In this document: piece after piece, positions 17,307 to 26,313 of the stretch | Position numbering within the stretch: the first letter of the stretch is position 1 | How the letters are laid out: every line of letters starts with the position of its first letter | DNA from: Kuafuiihalomonas sp039024635 | GTDB lineage: Bacteria > Myxococcota > Kuafuiibacteriia > Kuafuiibacteriales > Kuafuiibacteriaceae | DNA: 64,000 bases | NCBI GenBank assembly: GCA_039024635.1 | Contig: JBCCQA010000032.1 | Coordinates: 1-64,000 of the forward strand | Direction: 5' to 3' | The notes under the pieces: model-generated | Databases searched by the model: none | The model's input: only the letters and a program-made list of their open reading frames with translations | What the model was told of the DNA's origin: nothing | Made by a program: the position numbers and the translations under genes

Positions 17307-17329
17307 CCCTCGCACCCAGGCCCGGGCCA

Positions 17330-18910
17330 TCAGAACATCTTTCGCCGCATGTCGACGGAGGCGACCAATCCCAGACCCAGCATGGCGGTCATGACGAAGC
17401 TCCCTCCCTGACTCCATAGCGGCAGGGGCACGCCCACGACTGGTGCCAGCCGCAGCACCATTAGCATGTTGATGATGCTGTGCCAAAAGAGCATCGCGGT
17501 GACGCCCACGATGAGGAGGCAGCCGAACCGGTCCCGAGCGCGCAGCGCCATACGCAACAAGATCAGGAACAAGAGCCCGAAGAGACCGACCACCGCCACA
17601 CAGCCTGCGAAGCCCTGCTCCTCGGCCCAGACCGAGAAAATGAAGTCAGTTTGCTGCTCGGGCAGGAAAGAGAGCTGCGTCTGAGTGCCCTGACCGTGGC
17701 CCTTACCCCAGACCTCGCCCGAACCGATGGCAATGAGGGACTGGTTCTGGTGGTAGCCGGCTCCCGCTAGGTCGGAGTCGGGATCCAAGAAGTTGATGAC
17801 CCGTGCTTTTTGGTAGGGCTGAAGGACGAGAGACCAGGCCACCACCCCGAACGCCACCGAGCCCCCGATGAGGGCGAGGAGCGAAGAGGGTCGAAGGCCT
17901 ACGAAGAGTATCATCGAAAAGGCAATCAACAGCACGACGAGTGTGGTGCCCAGGTCAGGCTGGATGAGAATCAGCACGCAGGGCAGAAGAACCCAATCGA
18001 TGGGAGCAACGAGGTCCCGCAGGGTGGCCCGATCTCGGAGAAAACTCCAAATGGCGAAAGCCAACCAAACGAGGACCATCAACGCTATCCAGGGCATCCA
18101 AGCTTTCAGCGGCTGAAGCCGAGCCGAGAAGCGAAGCTCGGCCCCCGGGCTCGTCCCAAAGCGAAGCATGTCGCCGTGACGGAGACGTCGTCGACCTTCG
18201 ACGCGCTCTTCGTCGACGAAGGTTCCGGCTTCACTTCCCAAGTCCGTCAGCTCGTAGTGACCGTCGCCGACGCGCACAACCTGAGCGTGTTCTTGGTCGA
18301 CCCCTCGAAACGGGACGCGGACCTCGTTTCGGCGACTTCGGCCGATCCGCAGGACCGAGCTGTCGCCAGTCAGCGTGGCCACTCGCTGAGGGCGGCTGCC
18401 GACCGTCCGCTCGAGGCGAGGTGTCGAAAGGCTGTCTCCCGCCCAGGCCACCAAGGTCACGAGCACGAGCATGAGGAGCGGGCGGCTGGGACTGAACGGT
18501 CTGAAGATGTCCCGGAGTCGCAGCGTCCCGTCCCAAGAACCCAAATGAAAAGAACGGGCGACGATGAGGATCACGGCGAGCTTGGCGAAGTCGGAGGTCT
18601 GAAGGGTGAAGACGCCCAAGGGAAGCCATCTTCGTGAGCCGTTGACCACCCGGCCGAAACTCATCGTCATGACCAAGAGCACCACCGTGGCGATGAGAAC
18701 CGGAAAGGCGAGTCCCTCCAGATAGCGATAGTGGAGCGAGGCCACCAAAGCAGCGACGGCCAAGCCCAGGCAGAGGTGCGCGCCGTGCGAGACGTGCAGG
18801 GCTGCTCCCAATGGTCGTCCAGCCGAGGCCAGGTTGTACAGGCCCAGCAAGGCGATGCTCGAGACGACGAGTACGAAACCGCGATCCAGATTTTGGAGCT
18901 GACGAATCAT
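17330..18910 (-). CDS. rodA: RodA-type peptidoglycan glycosyltransferase with an inserted FHA-like domain
   Basis: A 526-residue SEDS protein; RodA is normally about 370-420. SEDS landmarks are present: GSRRWLPLGVFTLQTSDFAKLAVIL, PCVLILIQPDLGTTLVV, YQKARVINFLDPDSD, GSGEVWGKGHGQGTQTQLSFLPEQQTDFIFSVWAEEQGF and the C-terminal GVPLPLWSQGGS. Between the TM4 region and ILIQPDLGT there is an insertion with two extra hydrophobic helices (about 146-165 and 272-293) enclosing an FHA-like domain (about 175-265). The latter has IGRS (189-192), an EHAQ stretch and YELTDLGSEAGTF, but lacks the usual Ser of SxxH and the Asn of NGT. It polymerises lipid II with PBP2, whose gene overlaps it by 4 bases. Confidence 0.93.
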   Translation of the reverse strand: MIRQLQNLDRGFVLVVSSIALLGLYNLASAGRPLGAALHVSHGAHLCLGLAVAALVASLHYRYLEGLAFPVLIATVVLLVMTMSFGRVVNGSRRWLPLGVFTLQTSDFAKLAVILIVARSFHLGSWDGTLRLRDIFRPFSPSRPLLMLVLVTLVAWAGDSLSTPRLERTVGSRPQRVATLTGDSSVLRIGRSRRNEVRVPFRGVDQEHAQVVRVGDGHYELTDLGSEAGTFVDEERVEGRRRLRHGDMLRFGTSPGAELRFSARLQPLKAWMPWIALMVLVWLAFAIWSFLRDRATLRDLVAPIDWVLLPCVLILIQPDLGTTLVVLLIAFSMILFVGLRPSSLLALIGGSVAFGVVAWSLVLQPYQKARVINFLDPDSDLAGAGYHQNQSLIAIGSGEVWGKGHGQGTQTQLSFLPEQQTDFIFSVWAEEQGFAGCVAVVGLFGLLFLILLRMALRARDRFGCLLIVGVTAMLFWHSIINMLMVLRLAPVVGVPLPLWSQGGSFVMTAMLGLGLVASVDMRRKMF

Positions 18911-21063
18911 CTAGCAGCCAGCTCCCGCTTCTTCAGCTCGTGCCAGGCCGAGACGACCCGCATCGCTATCGGGGCCGCGTTGGCCGATCCTCCGCCTCCG
19001 TGTTCGTTGAAGACGACGACCACGATCTCCGGCGCGTCAAAAGGCGCGAATGCCGCAAACCAAGCGTGGTCACGAAGCAGCCAGTCGGCATCTCTGGACT
19101 TGCGTCTGTCCTTTCCTAGGCGCGCGACCTGGGCCGTTCCGGTCTTGCCCGCCACTTCGATGGCCTCCAGACGCTTGCCGTAGGCCGTACCGCCCGGCTG
19201 GTTGACGACGCGCCGCAGTCCCTCTCGGACCTCGGCCAGGGCCTCCGGTGGGAGATCGAGGCTTCGACGAACCGAGGGTTCGATGGTCCGCAGGGCCTGT
19301 CCGTCCCATCTTTCGATACGAAGAGCGAGCCGCGGCTCGAGCACGCGCCCTCCGTTCGCGATGGCCGCGTAGGCGACGGCGAGTTGAAGGGGCGTGGTGG
19401 ACACGGCCCCCTGCCCGATCGACGCGTTGATGGCCGCTCCCAAGGTGTACCCCTCCGGCAGATGGGCGTCGTACCAAGCCTCATCGGGCATGATGCCCTT
19501 GGACTCGAAGGCGAGTTCGATGCCTGTCTTCTCGCCCAGCCCAAGTCGACGCCCCATGGCCGCGATGGGATCCAGTCCTAGTCGACGTCCCAGGTTGTAG
19601 TAGTAGACGTCGCAGGAGTGCATCAGCGATTCGACGAGGTTCATGCTCCCGTGTCCATGGTCCTGCCAGCACCGGAAGCGCGCCTTGCCCAGGGTGAAGG
19701 CGCCCGGACAGTGAATTCGTTCCCGGGGCGTGACGAGTCCGGCTTCTAGTGCGGCCAAGGCGGTGACGACCTTGAAGGTCGAGCCAGGCGCGAAGTAATC
19801 TTGGACCGCCCGGAAACGCCACGGACGACGCTCGCTGATCGACTGCAAGCGGGCCCGCTCCTCCGCCCCGTCGAAGCCCACCAAGCGCTGCGCGTCGAAG
19901 CCAGGAGTGCTCGTCATGGCCAGCACCCGGCCGGTCTCCACCTCCAAGACCACGATGGCGCCCGCTCGCCCGTCGAAAGCGGCTTCCGCCGCGCGCTGCA
20001 GCTCACCATGAATGGTGAGAACGACGCGGTTACCGGGAACGGGGGCCACCGTCTCCCCCACGTCGGCCTGGAGGCTGCTGGCCAGGCTGCTCCGCTGGCT
20101 TCGGCCCTTGGAGTCCACCACGATGGTCCCACGACCATCGGTCCCACGGAGCTCGTCCTCGAAGGCCTGCTCGATGCCCGCCCGGCCCACCGAGTCGCCG
20201 AGTCGGTAGCCGCGCTCTTTCCGCGCCGTGAGCTCTTCGGGGCTGATCTCGTTTACGTAGCCAACGACATGAGAGGCCAATGCCGCCTCGCGATACGCCC
20301 GCGCCGAGGAACGACGTACGCTCACGCCGGGCAAGCTGCCCAGCTGTACGTCGAGCTGCAAGGGCGCCTCCACGTCCGGAGGAGCATCCCGACGCACGAG
20401 CACATCTTGGTATCTCTCCAAGCCCCGGGCCTGGCGTACTCGTCGAGCCAGGGTGGAGAACTCCTCGTCACTGAGCTTTGCTTTTTCGGCCAGCGTTCGC
20501 AGCACGAGAGTCGTGGAAGGAAACACCCGGGCATCGAGGTAGGCCGCATAGACCCTGCCCTCTCGCTCCTCGTAGGCGAGGACGGGGACCGCGGTTGGTG
20601 GGAGCTCCTCGACCCCGACCCGGGCCCGGAGCCTTGCCACGTCCGCCTCGTCGAGACCGCGGGCCAGCAGGACCGGAGACTGATCCTCGGAAGCCACCTT
20701 GCCCAACGCGGCGAGGACCTCCTCCGCCTCTTCTCGGCTCACCCCAACCTCCCCTGCCAGGCCTCGGATCACTCGTCGCGCGTCGGGGAGAAAGGCCGGG
20801 GTGACGTACACGTTGACCGAAGGCCGGTTGGTGGCCAGCACTCGGCCTTGGGCATCCACGATTTCTCCCCGCTCGTGCTCGAGACGCTTCACCTGAAAGA
20901 AGTTGTTCTGGGACTTCCGTCGGTAGCTCTCCCCTTCGACGACCTGCAGGCCGTACAGCCGAAGGCCTACGACGGAGAACGCCAAGAGCACCACGGAGGC
21001 CATGGCCCAAGCGCGACCGACGGCTGCCCGAGGATCTCGATGTTCCTGGCCCGGTAGACTCAT
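18907..21063 (-). CDS. mrdA: penicillin-binding protein 2 (rod elongation transpeptidase)
   Basis: 718 residues from ATG 21063, which overlaps the mreD stop (ATGA). An N-terminal membrane anchor (about residues 17-38) is followed by the pedestal/dimerisation region and the class B transpeptidase domain. The three penicillin-binding motifs are S428-T-F-K (APGSTFKVV), SCD in LMHSCDVYYY and K640-T-G (VAGKTGTAQ). It crosslinks peptidoglycan in the elongasome, in a complex with RodA, MreC and MreB, with its active domain in the periplasm. An upstream in-frame extension overlaps mreD and is not needed. Gene order mreBCD-mrdA-rodA is the classical rod-shape operon. Confidence 0.96.
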   Translation of the reverse strand: MSLPGQEHRDPRAAVGRAWAMASVVLLAFSVVGLRLYGLQVVEGESYRRKSQNNFFQVKRLEHERGEIVDAQGRVLATNRPSVNVYVTPAFLPDARRVIRGLAGEVGVSREEAEEVLAALGKVASEDQSPVLLARGLDEADVARLRARVGVEELPPTAVPVLAYEEREGRVYAAYLDARVFPSTTLVLRTLAEKAKLSDEEFSTLARRVRQARGLERYQDVLVRRDAPPDVEAPLQLDVQLGSLPGVSVRRSSARAYREAALASHVVGYVNEISPEELTARKERGYRLGDSVGRAGIEQAFEDELRGTDGRGTIVVDSKGRSQRSSLASSLQADVGETVAPVPGNRVVLTIHGELQRAAEAAFDGRAGAIVVLEVETGRVLAMTSTPGFDAQRLVGFDGAEERARLQSISERRPWRFRAVQDYFAPGSTFKVVTALAALEAGLVTPRERIHCPGAFTLGKARFRCWQDHGHGSMNLVESLMHSCDVYYYNLGRRLGLDPIAAMGRRLGLGEKTGIELAFESKGIMPDEAWYDAHLPEGYTLGAAINASIGQGAVSTTPLQLAVAYAAIANGGRVLEPRLALRIERWDGQALRTIEPSVRRSLDLPPEALAEVREGLRRVVNQPGGTAYGKRLEAIEVAGKTGTAQVARLGKDRRKSRDADWLLRDHAWFAAFAPFDAPEIVVVVFNEHGGGGSANAAPIAMRVVSAWHELKKRELAAR

Positions 21064-21587
21064 GGTCCGTCCACGACGCGGAAGCCGCTCTCCCGTCCCC
21101 GAAACCAAGCATCCAGCCCGTCCATGAGCCGGAAGACGGGCCAGGCCAGAGCCATGGAGAGGGGAGCGACGGCCAGCCAACCGTCGAAGCCTTCCTGCCC
21201 CAGGCCAGCGAGACGAGCGAGCAGGGTTCGCGTTGTGCCGATGGCCAAGGTCAAGATGCCGGCCCCGAGAATGACCAGCGTGGGCGTCGCTTCACCCCGT
21301 CGCGTCCAGAGCAGGACCATTCCTCCGTAGACGTAGGTGGCGGCCCCGAACATCAACCCACGAACCTCACCCGATGCCACGTCAAAGACGTATGCGCCGA
21401 AGGCGGCGAGGAACAGGGCCGTGCTCCCGTGGTGACGGAGAGCCACGAAGATCAGCCAAATGGGCGCGAAAGACCAGGGCGGCGCGTTCAGCCCCCCAAG
21501 GGCAGACTCCAGACCGAAGCCGACGATGATGAACAGAAGGTTGACGAGAACCCGCTGGGAAGGGCGCGCCTGCGTGGGTGGACTCAC
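21060..21587 (-). CDS. mreD: rod shape-determining protein MreD
   Basis: From GTG 21587 (GTGA overlap with the mreC stop) the protein is 175 residues, normal for MreD. About five hydrophobic segments span its length, with the first about 10 residues after the start (VLVNLLFIIVGFGLESALGG). MreD is an inner-membrane component of the elongasome that balances MreC in activating PBP2/RodA. Sequence conservation in this family is weak, so the call rests on size, hydrophobicity and its place between mreC and mrdA. The frame continues open upstream through mreC, but that part is antisense-like noise in another frame. Confidence 0.9.
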   Translation of the reverse strand: MSPPTQARPSQRVLVNLLFIIVGFGLESALGGLNAPPWSFAPIWLIFVALRHHGSTALFLAAFGAYVFDVASGEVRGLMFGAATYVYGGMVLLWTRRGEATPTLVILGAGILTLAIGTTRTLLARLAGLGQEGFDGWLAVAPLSMALAWPVFRLMDGLDAWFRGRESGFRVVDGP

Positions 21588-22456
21588 TCCTCGTCTCCCC
21601 ACAAAGGCGGAGGCTGCTGGCTGAGCGGCGTCGCGGCGGGAGCGGCACGACTCGGCGCTCGAAGGACGCTCAAGGCCCGCAGCCGGCCCAGCGGCGCATG
21701 GACCGAAACCCGCCCCTTCAGAAGGGGCCGACGGGCGTCGTTCTCCACCCCCTCTACCGATCCCACAGGCAGCCCGGGCGGAAGGACGCCACCCAACCCG
21801 CTGCTTACGAGCTGGTCTCCAGAGCTGAGGCCGTCCGCACGAGGAACGTCCTCCACTACAGGTCGTTTCTCGCCGTCTCCCCGCAGCCTGCCCCGTGCCC
21901 CGGTGCGTGCGCACTCGACGAGGAGGGTGACGCGCGGGTCGGTCAAGAGCGCCACTTCGGAGCTGGTCCAGCTGGCGAGCTGAACCACACCGACCAGGCC
22001 TTCCCGAGACAGGACGGCCAGGCCCTGCTCCACCCCGTGAACGCGTCCTCGATCGATGACCAGGGTCCGAGCTTCGGGACCCGAACCCGCGCCAATCACC
22101 CGGGCTGAGACGAGCTCCGACTCGGGGAGAAGAGCCTCTAGCTCCAAGAGTCCTCTGAGCACTCGGTTCTCGGCCTCGGCCGCGTCGAGCTTCTCGACAC
22201 GACGCCGCAGAGCGGCCTGCTCGATCCGCAGCTGGCTCAGCTCGGCCTGGGCGTCCAACACGTCGACGTAGCCGTACCAGACGTCGCTGATCCATCCGAC
22301 GCTCCGGGTCAGGAGGACCTGAACCGGCCGTGTGGCCTCCCGGACCAGTCGCTCCAGGGGGTTGGGACGGGACTCACTGACCCGATGAGCTCGGTAGACG
22401 AGCAGGGGCCCGAGCACGACCAGGGCGACGATCAGCGGGCGACGATAGCGCTTCAA
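21584..22456 (-). CDS. mreC: rod shape-determining protein MreC
   Basis: 290 residues. A single N-terminal signal anchor (about residues 8-22) is followed by a coiled coil (about 65-110, with AELSQLRIEQAALRRRVEKL) and the periplasmic beta domains carrying family patterns such as ENRVLRGLLEL, ARVIGAGSGPEARTLVIDRGRVHGVEQGLAVL and GLVGVV. It binds PBP2 and helps activate the elongasome. The C-terminus is Pro-rich and probably disordered. It lies 46 bases downstream of mreB and overlaps mreD by 4 bases. Confidence 0.94.
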   Translation of the reverse strand: MKRYRRPLIVALVVLGPLLVYRAHRVSESRPNPLERLVREATRPVQVLLTRSVGWISDVWYGYVDVLDAQAELSQLRIEQAALRRRVEKLDAAEAENRVLRGLLELEALLPESELVSARVIGAGSGPEARTLVIDRGRVHGVEQGLAVLSREGLVGVVQLASWTSSEVALLTDPRVTLLVECARTGARGRLRGDGEKRPVVEDVPRADGLSSGDQLVSSGLGGVLPPGLPVGSVEGVENDARRPLLKGRVSVHAPLGRLRALSVLRAPSRAAPAATPLSQQPPPLWGDEE

Positions 22457-22502
22457 AAAGCGGATAACGCAACGCTAGCCGCTCCGCATCGGGGCGCCAA
22501 GA

Positions 22503-23576
22503 TCAGGAAACGGCGATGTCCCTGAGCAGATCGAGCTCGTCGAGGGCCGCGCTCATTCCACGAACGACCGCAGTCAAAGGCTGTTCGTCCACCAGCACTG
22601 GAAGCCCGGTCTCGTCCCTCAGCAGAACGTCGAGATTCTGCAGCTGTGATCCCCCACCGGAGAGCACGATGCCTCGGTCGACGATGTCGGCGGCGAGCTC
22701 GGGCGGGGTTCGCTCCAAAGCGAATCGGACCGCTTCGATGATGGCGGCCACGGGCTCAGAGAGGGCCTCCCGGACTTCATCCGAGGTCAGGACGACGGAG
22801 CGAGGAACGCCGCCCACCACGTCTCGACCTCGAACTTCAATCTCTTCCAAGGGCCCCGTAGACTTGGCCGAGCCCACCCGGATCTTCACGTCTTCCGCGG
22901 ATTGCTCGCCCAGGTGGAGGTTGTAGCGCCGCTTCGCGTGCTGAACCACGGCTTCGTCCATCTTCTCGCCTCCGGTTCGGATCGAGTGAGAGAAGACGAC
23001 GCCAGCAAGGGAGATCACGGCCACCTCCGTCCGACCGCCGCCGATATCGACGATCATGTTCCCCGAAGGCTCGGTGATGGGTAGATGGCAGCCGATGGCC
23101 GCGGCCATGGGCTCCTCGATCAGGTGAACCTCGCGGGTCCCGGCCAGGCTGACTGCCTCTTTGACCGCCCGCTTCTCCACCTCGGTCACCCCGATGGGGA
23201 CGCAGACGATTGTACGGGGCGATGACAGGCTCCGGGCGCCGACCACCTGCTTGATGAGGTGCTTGAGCATGGCCGTCACCGTCTCGAAGTCGGCGATCAC
23301 CCCGGACCGCATGGGCCGAATCGCCTCGATTCCACTAGGGGTTCGACCCAGCATCTCCTTGGCCGTTCGACCTACGGCGGTAACCTTTCGGACCCCAGTG
23401 TGGTCTCTAGCGACGGCCACGACCGTGGGCTCGTCGACGACGACCTCGCCCCCCCGGACCGCAAAGCGCGTGTTGCAAGTGCCCAGATCGATGGCCAGGT
23501 CGCTGGAGAGGAATCCGGACAACCACTTGCGCATCGGAGATTCAGCGGAGGTATCAAAGCCCTTCCCAAACTTCAA
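22503..23576 (-). CDS. mreB: rod shape-determining protein MreB (actin homologue)
   Basis: 357 residues. Actin-fold nucleotide motifs are visible: phosphate-1 DLAIDLGTCNTRFAV, phosphate-2 MIVDIGGGRTEVAVIS and the adenosine motif GIVLSGGGSQL; EEPMAAAIG is also a family signature. MreB forms membrane-associated filaments that guide the elongasome. Phosphate-1 reads GTCNTRF rather than the usual GTANTLV. The first 14 residues (MKFGKGFDTSAESP) look like a non-conserved addition. The internal ATG at 23534 (MRKWLSGFLSSDLAIDLG) is a good alternative start and would widen the divergent gap with the PpiD-like gene from 25 to 67 bases. First gene of the rod operon. Confidence 0.95.
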   Translation of the reverse strand: MKFGKGFDTSAESPMRKWLSGFLSSDLAIDLGTCNTRFAVRGGEVVVDEPTVVAVARDHTGVRKVTAVGRTAKEMLGRTPSGIEAIRPMRSGVIADFETVTAMLKHLIKQVVGARSLSSPRTIVCVPIGVTEVEKRAVKEAVSLAGTREVHLIEEPMAAAIGCHLPITEPSGNMIVDIGGGRTEVAVISLAGVVFSHSIRTGGEKMDEAVVQHAKRRYNLHLGEQSAEDVKIRVGSAKSTGPLEEIEVRGRDVVGGVPRSVVLTSDEVREALSEPVAAIIEAVRFALERTPPELAADIVDRGIVLSGGGSQLQNLDVLLRDETGLPVLVDEQPLTAVVRGMSAALDELDLLRDIAVS

Positions 23577-23601
23577 CGTCTTCCGCTAGGGGCTCGGGAC
23601 C

Positions 23602-25134
23602 ATGCTGGGCGCCCTTCGCCGCAACAAGAACAGCCCCATCATCACGGTCCTCTTGGGCCTGGTGGTCCTCCTCATGATTGGCTTCGGCGTCTCCCTCAAC
23701 CAGGGCGACAGCGGCGACGGTGTCGCTGCCCGAGTCAACGGCGAGGTCATTACCATCGGAGAGTTCAAGTCGAGCTACGCGGCCGAGTACGACCGCCGCC
23801 AGCAGTACGATGGAAGCTACGACCTTCGTCGAGCCGAGCAGGACGACTTGCGACGAGAGGTGCTGGACCGAATGATCACCACCCTTCTGCTGGCCCAACG
23901 GGCTCAGGCACTGGGCTTGGCCATCGACGACCAGACCCTGGCCAAGGACCTGTTGGAGCGACCTTACTTCGCCGACGAGAGCGGGCGCTTCTCGAAAGAA
24001 CAGTACGAGCGTGTTCTGAGCTCATTGAACATGACGAGTCAGCAGTTCGAGCAGGGCGAGCGGAACCGCATGCTGGCCGAAAAGCTTCAGGGCGGCATCC
24101 AAGGGATCCACGTATCTGAAGCCGAGCTGAAGCAGGCCTTCCGTCTGCAGAACACGAAACGGAACATCGAGTACGTCGAGGTCCAGAAGAACGCGTTCGA
24201 AGCTGATATCGGTACGGTGACGGTGGCCGACGTCGACGCCTGGAGAGAGGCGGCCGAAGACGCCGAAGCCGAGGTCCTCGCCCTCTACAAGAAAAACAAG
24301 GACGCCCGCTACGACGTGCCCAAACAGGCCTGCACCCAGCAGGTCATGGTCCGGATGGACGACAGCACGCCCCCCGGGCTTCGCACGAAGAAGCGCGCCC
24401 AGCTGGACGCCGCTCTCGAGGAGCTGCGCGCGGGTACCGATTTTGGCAGCGTGGCCGCCAAGTATTCCGAAGACGTGGCGAGTAAGGCCCAGGGGGGCGA
24501 CATGGGCTGCTTTCCCGCAGGCAGAGGCTTGCCCGCCATCGAAGAACAGGCCTTTTCCCTCGAGATTGGCGAGCTCTCAGCCGCCATCAAGACCGGGTTC
24601 GGGCTCCACGTTATCAAGGTGTATGAGCGCAAGGACGCCATTCGCCGCAAGCTAGAGGACGTTCGAGGCGAAATCGAGCGCGAGCTCGCCGCGGAGTCGC
24701 GCGTTGAAGGGCGCTCCAAGGAGCTCGCGGCCCGCCTTCTGAAGGCGGCCGCCGAAGCGCCTGACCTGGCGACCGCCTTGGAGGGCTTGGAGGCCGAGGT
24801 CGCCCTACAGGCCCAGTCTACGGGTCCCTTTCCAGTCAACGCGTCCTACCTGCCCAAGCTGGGCTCGGCCGCGGATGTGGCGACGGCGGCTTGGGCATTG
24901 AGCGCCGAGAGCCCCCTCGCCGAGTCCCCCATCGAGACCGACAAAGCCTGGCTCGCGATTCGATTCATCGAGGAGCTCGAACCGGACATGACCGACTTCG
25001 AAGGCAAGAAGGCAGGCCTCGAGAACATGCTCGAGACGACCAAGCTTGGAGACATCTTCGACGGATGGCAGGCCGCTTTGCGCGATGCAGCCCAGGTCGA
25101 GGTGAACGAGCAGGTCCTGGTCTACGGCTCCTGA
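23602..25134 (+). CDS. PpiD/SurA-type periplasmic peptidyl-prolyl isomerase
   Basis: A 510-residue protein with one N-terminal transmembrane helix (about residues 12-30, ITVLLGLVVLLMIGFGVSL). Next comes a SurA-N-like chaperone domain beginning with ARVNGEVITIGEFKSSY, and then a parvulin (PpiC) domain (roughly residues 240-340) with AALEELRAGTDFGSVAAKYSEDVASKAQGGDMGCF and FGLHVIKVYERK, followed by a helical C-terminus. This matches the PpiD architecture: membrane-anchored, facing the periplasm, helping newly exported proteins fold. It is divergent from mreB. The stop is 13 bases from the convergent FHA gene. Confidence 0.88.
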   Translation: MLGALRRNKNSPIITVLLGLVVLLMIGFGVSLNQGDSGDGVAARVNGEVITIGEFKSSYAAEYDRRQQYDGSYDLRRAEQDDLRREVLDRMITTLLLAQRAQALGLAIDDQTLAKDLLERPYFADESGRFSKEQYERVLSSLNMTSQQFEQGERNRMLAEKLQGGIQGIHVSEAELKQAFRLQNTKRNIEYVEVQKNAFEADIGTVTVADVDAWREAAEDAEAEVLALYKKNKDARYDVPKQACTQQVMVRMDDSTPPGLRTKKRAQLDAALEELRAGTDFGSVAAKYSEDVASKAQGGDMGCFPAGRGLPAIEEQAFSLEIGELSAAIKTGFGLHVIKVYERKDAIRRKLEDVRGEIERELAAESRVEGRSKELAARLLKAAAEAPDLATALEGLEAEVALQAQSTGPFPVNASYLPKLGSAADVATAAWALSAESPLAESPIETDKAWLAIRFIEELEPDMTDFEGKKAGLENMLETTKLGDIFDGWQAALRDAAQVEVNEQVLVYGS

Positions 25135-25147
25135 AACAGGACCAGCT

Positions 25148-25798
25148 TCACTCAGGCCAAAAACCCGGCGCAGCGCCACTTCGAGGCGCACCCTCCACCA
25201 GCCAGGCATGGAAGCTCCGGGCCGAGTGAAGGCGTGCGAAGAGGGCCCCCAACCGGAGCACTTCTCCCCCTTTGAGTTCGACCGGCTCGAAGGGCGTCAG
25301 TCGCGTCTGGCCGAGGAACGTGCCGTTCTTGGCGTCGAGGTCGAGCAGCATGCAGCGACTCTGCTGGAGGTCGAGGTCGAGGTCGGCGTGGAATCGGGAC
25401 ACGCTTTCATCGAGCAAGACCACGTCGGCATCCTGGGAGCGGCCGAGCCGAACCCGCGCCTGCTTCAGGGCTCGGTTGGCCACGGGTCTTGCCTCCAAGC
25501 AGAGGGCATCCAGGCTCGCTCCGCGCAGGTGAGGACCCGGCATTTCTATGGCCTGGGTCTGCGACTGAGCGATGACGGTCTCGGGTCGCCTGATTCGACT
25601 GAGGATGTCGGCCGAAGGCTCCGGAACGACCAGCCAGGGCCACGGGTATCGCTGCAGGAAGTCCTCCGCTTCCAGGGAGGCCGCATCGGCCAGGTAGGCG
25701 TCGATGGGTGGAAGATGGTCCCTGAGCACCGGGCCGACATGTTCGTAGGGGCGAAGCCTGAGCGCAAGCGCCTCAGTCGATGTGGAGCCGGGCCGCAT
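25148..25798 (-). CDS. cytosolic FHA-domain protein
   Basis: 216 residues from ATG 25798, overlapping the end of mobA by 26 bases; GTG 25729 (193 residues) is an alternative. The C-terminal half is an intact FHA domain: VRLGRSQDADVV, ESVSRFHADL and DAKNGTFLG contain the Arg, Ser, His and Asn that contact phosphothreonine. The N-terminal half (about 110 residues) has no family I recognise. No kinase gene is adjacent, so the phosphopeptide partner is unknown. No membrane segment is present, which separates it from the FHA protein GltG of gliding motility. Convergent with the PpiD-like gene. Confidence 0.8.
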   Translation of the reverse strand: MRPGSTSTEALALRLRPYEHVGPVLRDHLPPIDAYLADAASLEAEDFLQRYPWPWLVVPEPSADILSRIRRPETVIAQSQTQAIEMPGPHLRGASLDALCLEARPVANRALKQARVRLGRSQDADVVLLDESVSRFHADLDLDLQQSRCMLLDLDAKNGTFLGQTRLTPFEPVELKGGEVLRLGALFARLHSARSFHAWLVEGAPRSGAAPGFWPE

Positions 25799-26312
25799 CC
25801 AGGGGCGAATCCACGTCCACGAGGCCCGCTCGCTCCGCCGAACCCAGGGCTCCCAAGCTAAGCCGCACGCGTCGGGCGAAACGCCACCATGGGCGAAAGC
25901 CCCCATCCCCTCGATGGCGGGCGAAGTCGGCGGAGACCCCCAGGAGGAGCTGCGCCCACTCCCCATGAGCCCCTACGGTGATGGCGTCCCAGCTGGGATC
26001 GAATCGACTCAATCGGGCAAGCAGCTTTGGGTTCGGTCGGGCCAGGTCCGATGGACAGACCACCAGCCACGCCCCAGGGAAGCGCTGAGCGGCCATCGAG
26101 ACAGCGGCCGCCGGCCCGCGGCGAGGGTCTTCGATGAAGGGATGGCCTGAGCTGCCCTCCCCTACGAGCCAAGTCTCGTCCGTCAGCAGGCTGAGCACTC
26201 GGTAGGTCCGGTGCAGGAGCGTCTCCCCTCCGACGTGCCGAAGACCGTGCTTCGCCTTGCCTCGCATCCGTCGGGCGGCCCCACCGGTGAGAATCAACCC
26301 GATGCGCTTCAT
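25773..26312 (-). CDS. mobA: MobA-like molybdenum cofactor guanylyltransferase
   Basis: 179 residues from ATG 26312. The N-terminus GLILTGGAARRMRGKAKHGLRHVGGETLLHR follows the LAGGxSxRMGxDK pattern of nucleotidyltransferases that attach GMP to molybdopterin; RRGPAAAVSMAA and LVVCPSDLARP fit the family's later GP.. and D motifs. The second G of the RMG motif is displaced (RRMRGKAK), so activity is less certain. No other molybdenum-cofactor genes are in the window. It overlaps the downstream FHA gene, and starts 1 base after the nuclease stop codon. Confidence 0.72.
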   Translation of the reverse strand: MKRIGLILTGGAARRMRGKAKHGLRHVGGETLLHRTYRVLSLLTDETWLVGEGSSGHPFIEDPRRGPAAAVSMAAQRFPGAWLVVCPSDLARPNPKLLARLSRFDPSWDAITVGAHGEWAQLLLGVSADFARHRGDGGFRPWWRFARRVRLSLGALGSAERAGLVDVDSPLDAARLHID

Positions 26313-26313
26313 G

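Noticed and set aside
21588..22295. N-terminal extension of the mreD frame
   Set aside because: It is a shifted reading of mreC; MreD has the normal size from the GTG at 21587.
25148..25798. FHA protein as GltG/PglI of the gliding machine
   Set aside because: GltG has a transmembrane helix and a periplasmic TonB-like domain; this protein has neither and is 7 kb from the glt-like genes on a separate transcript.
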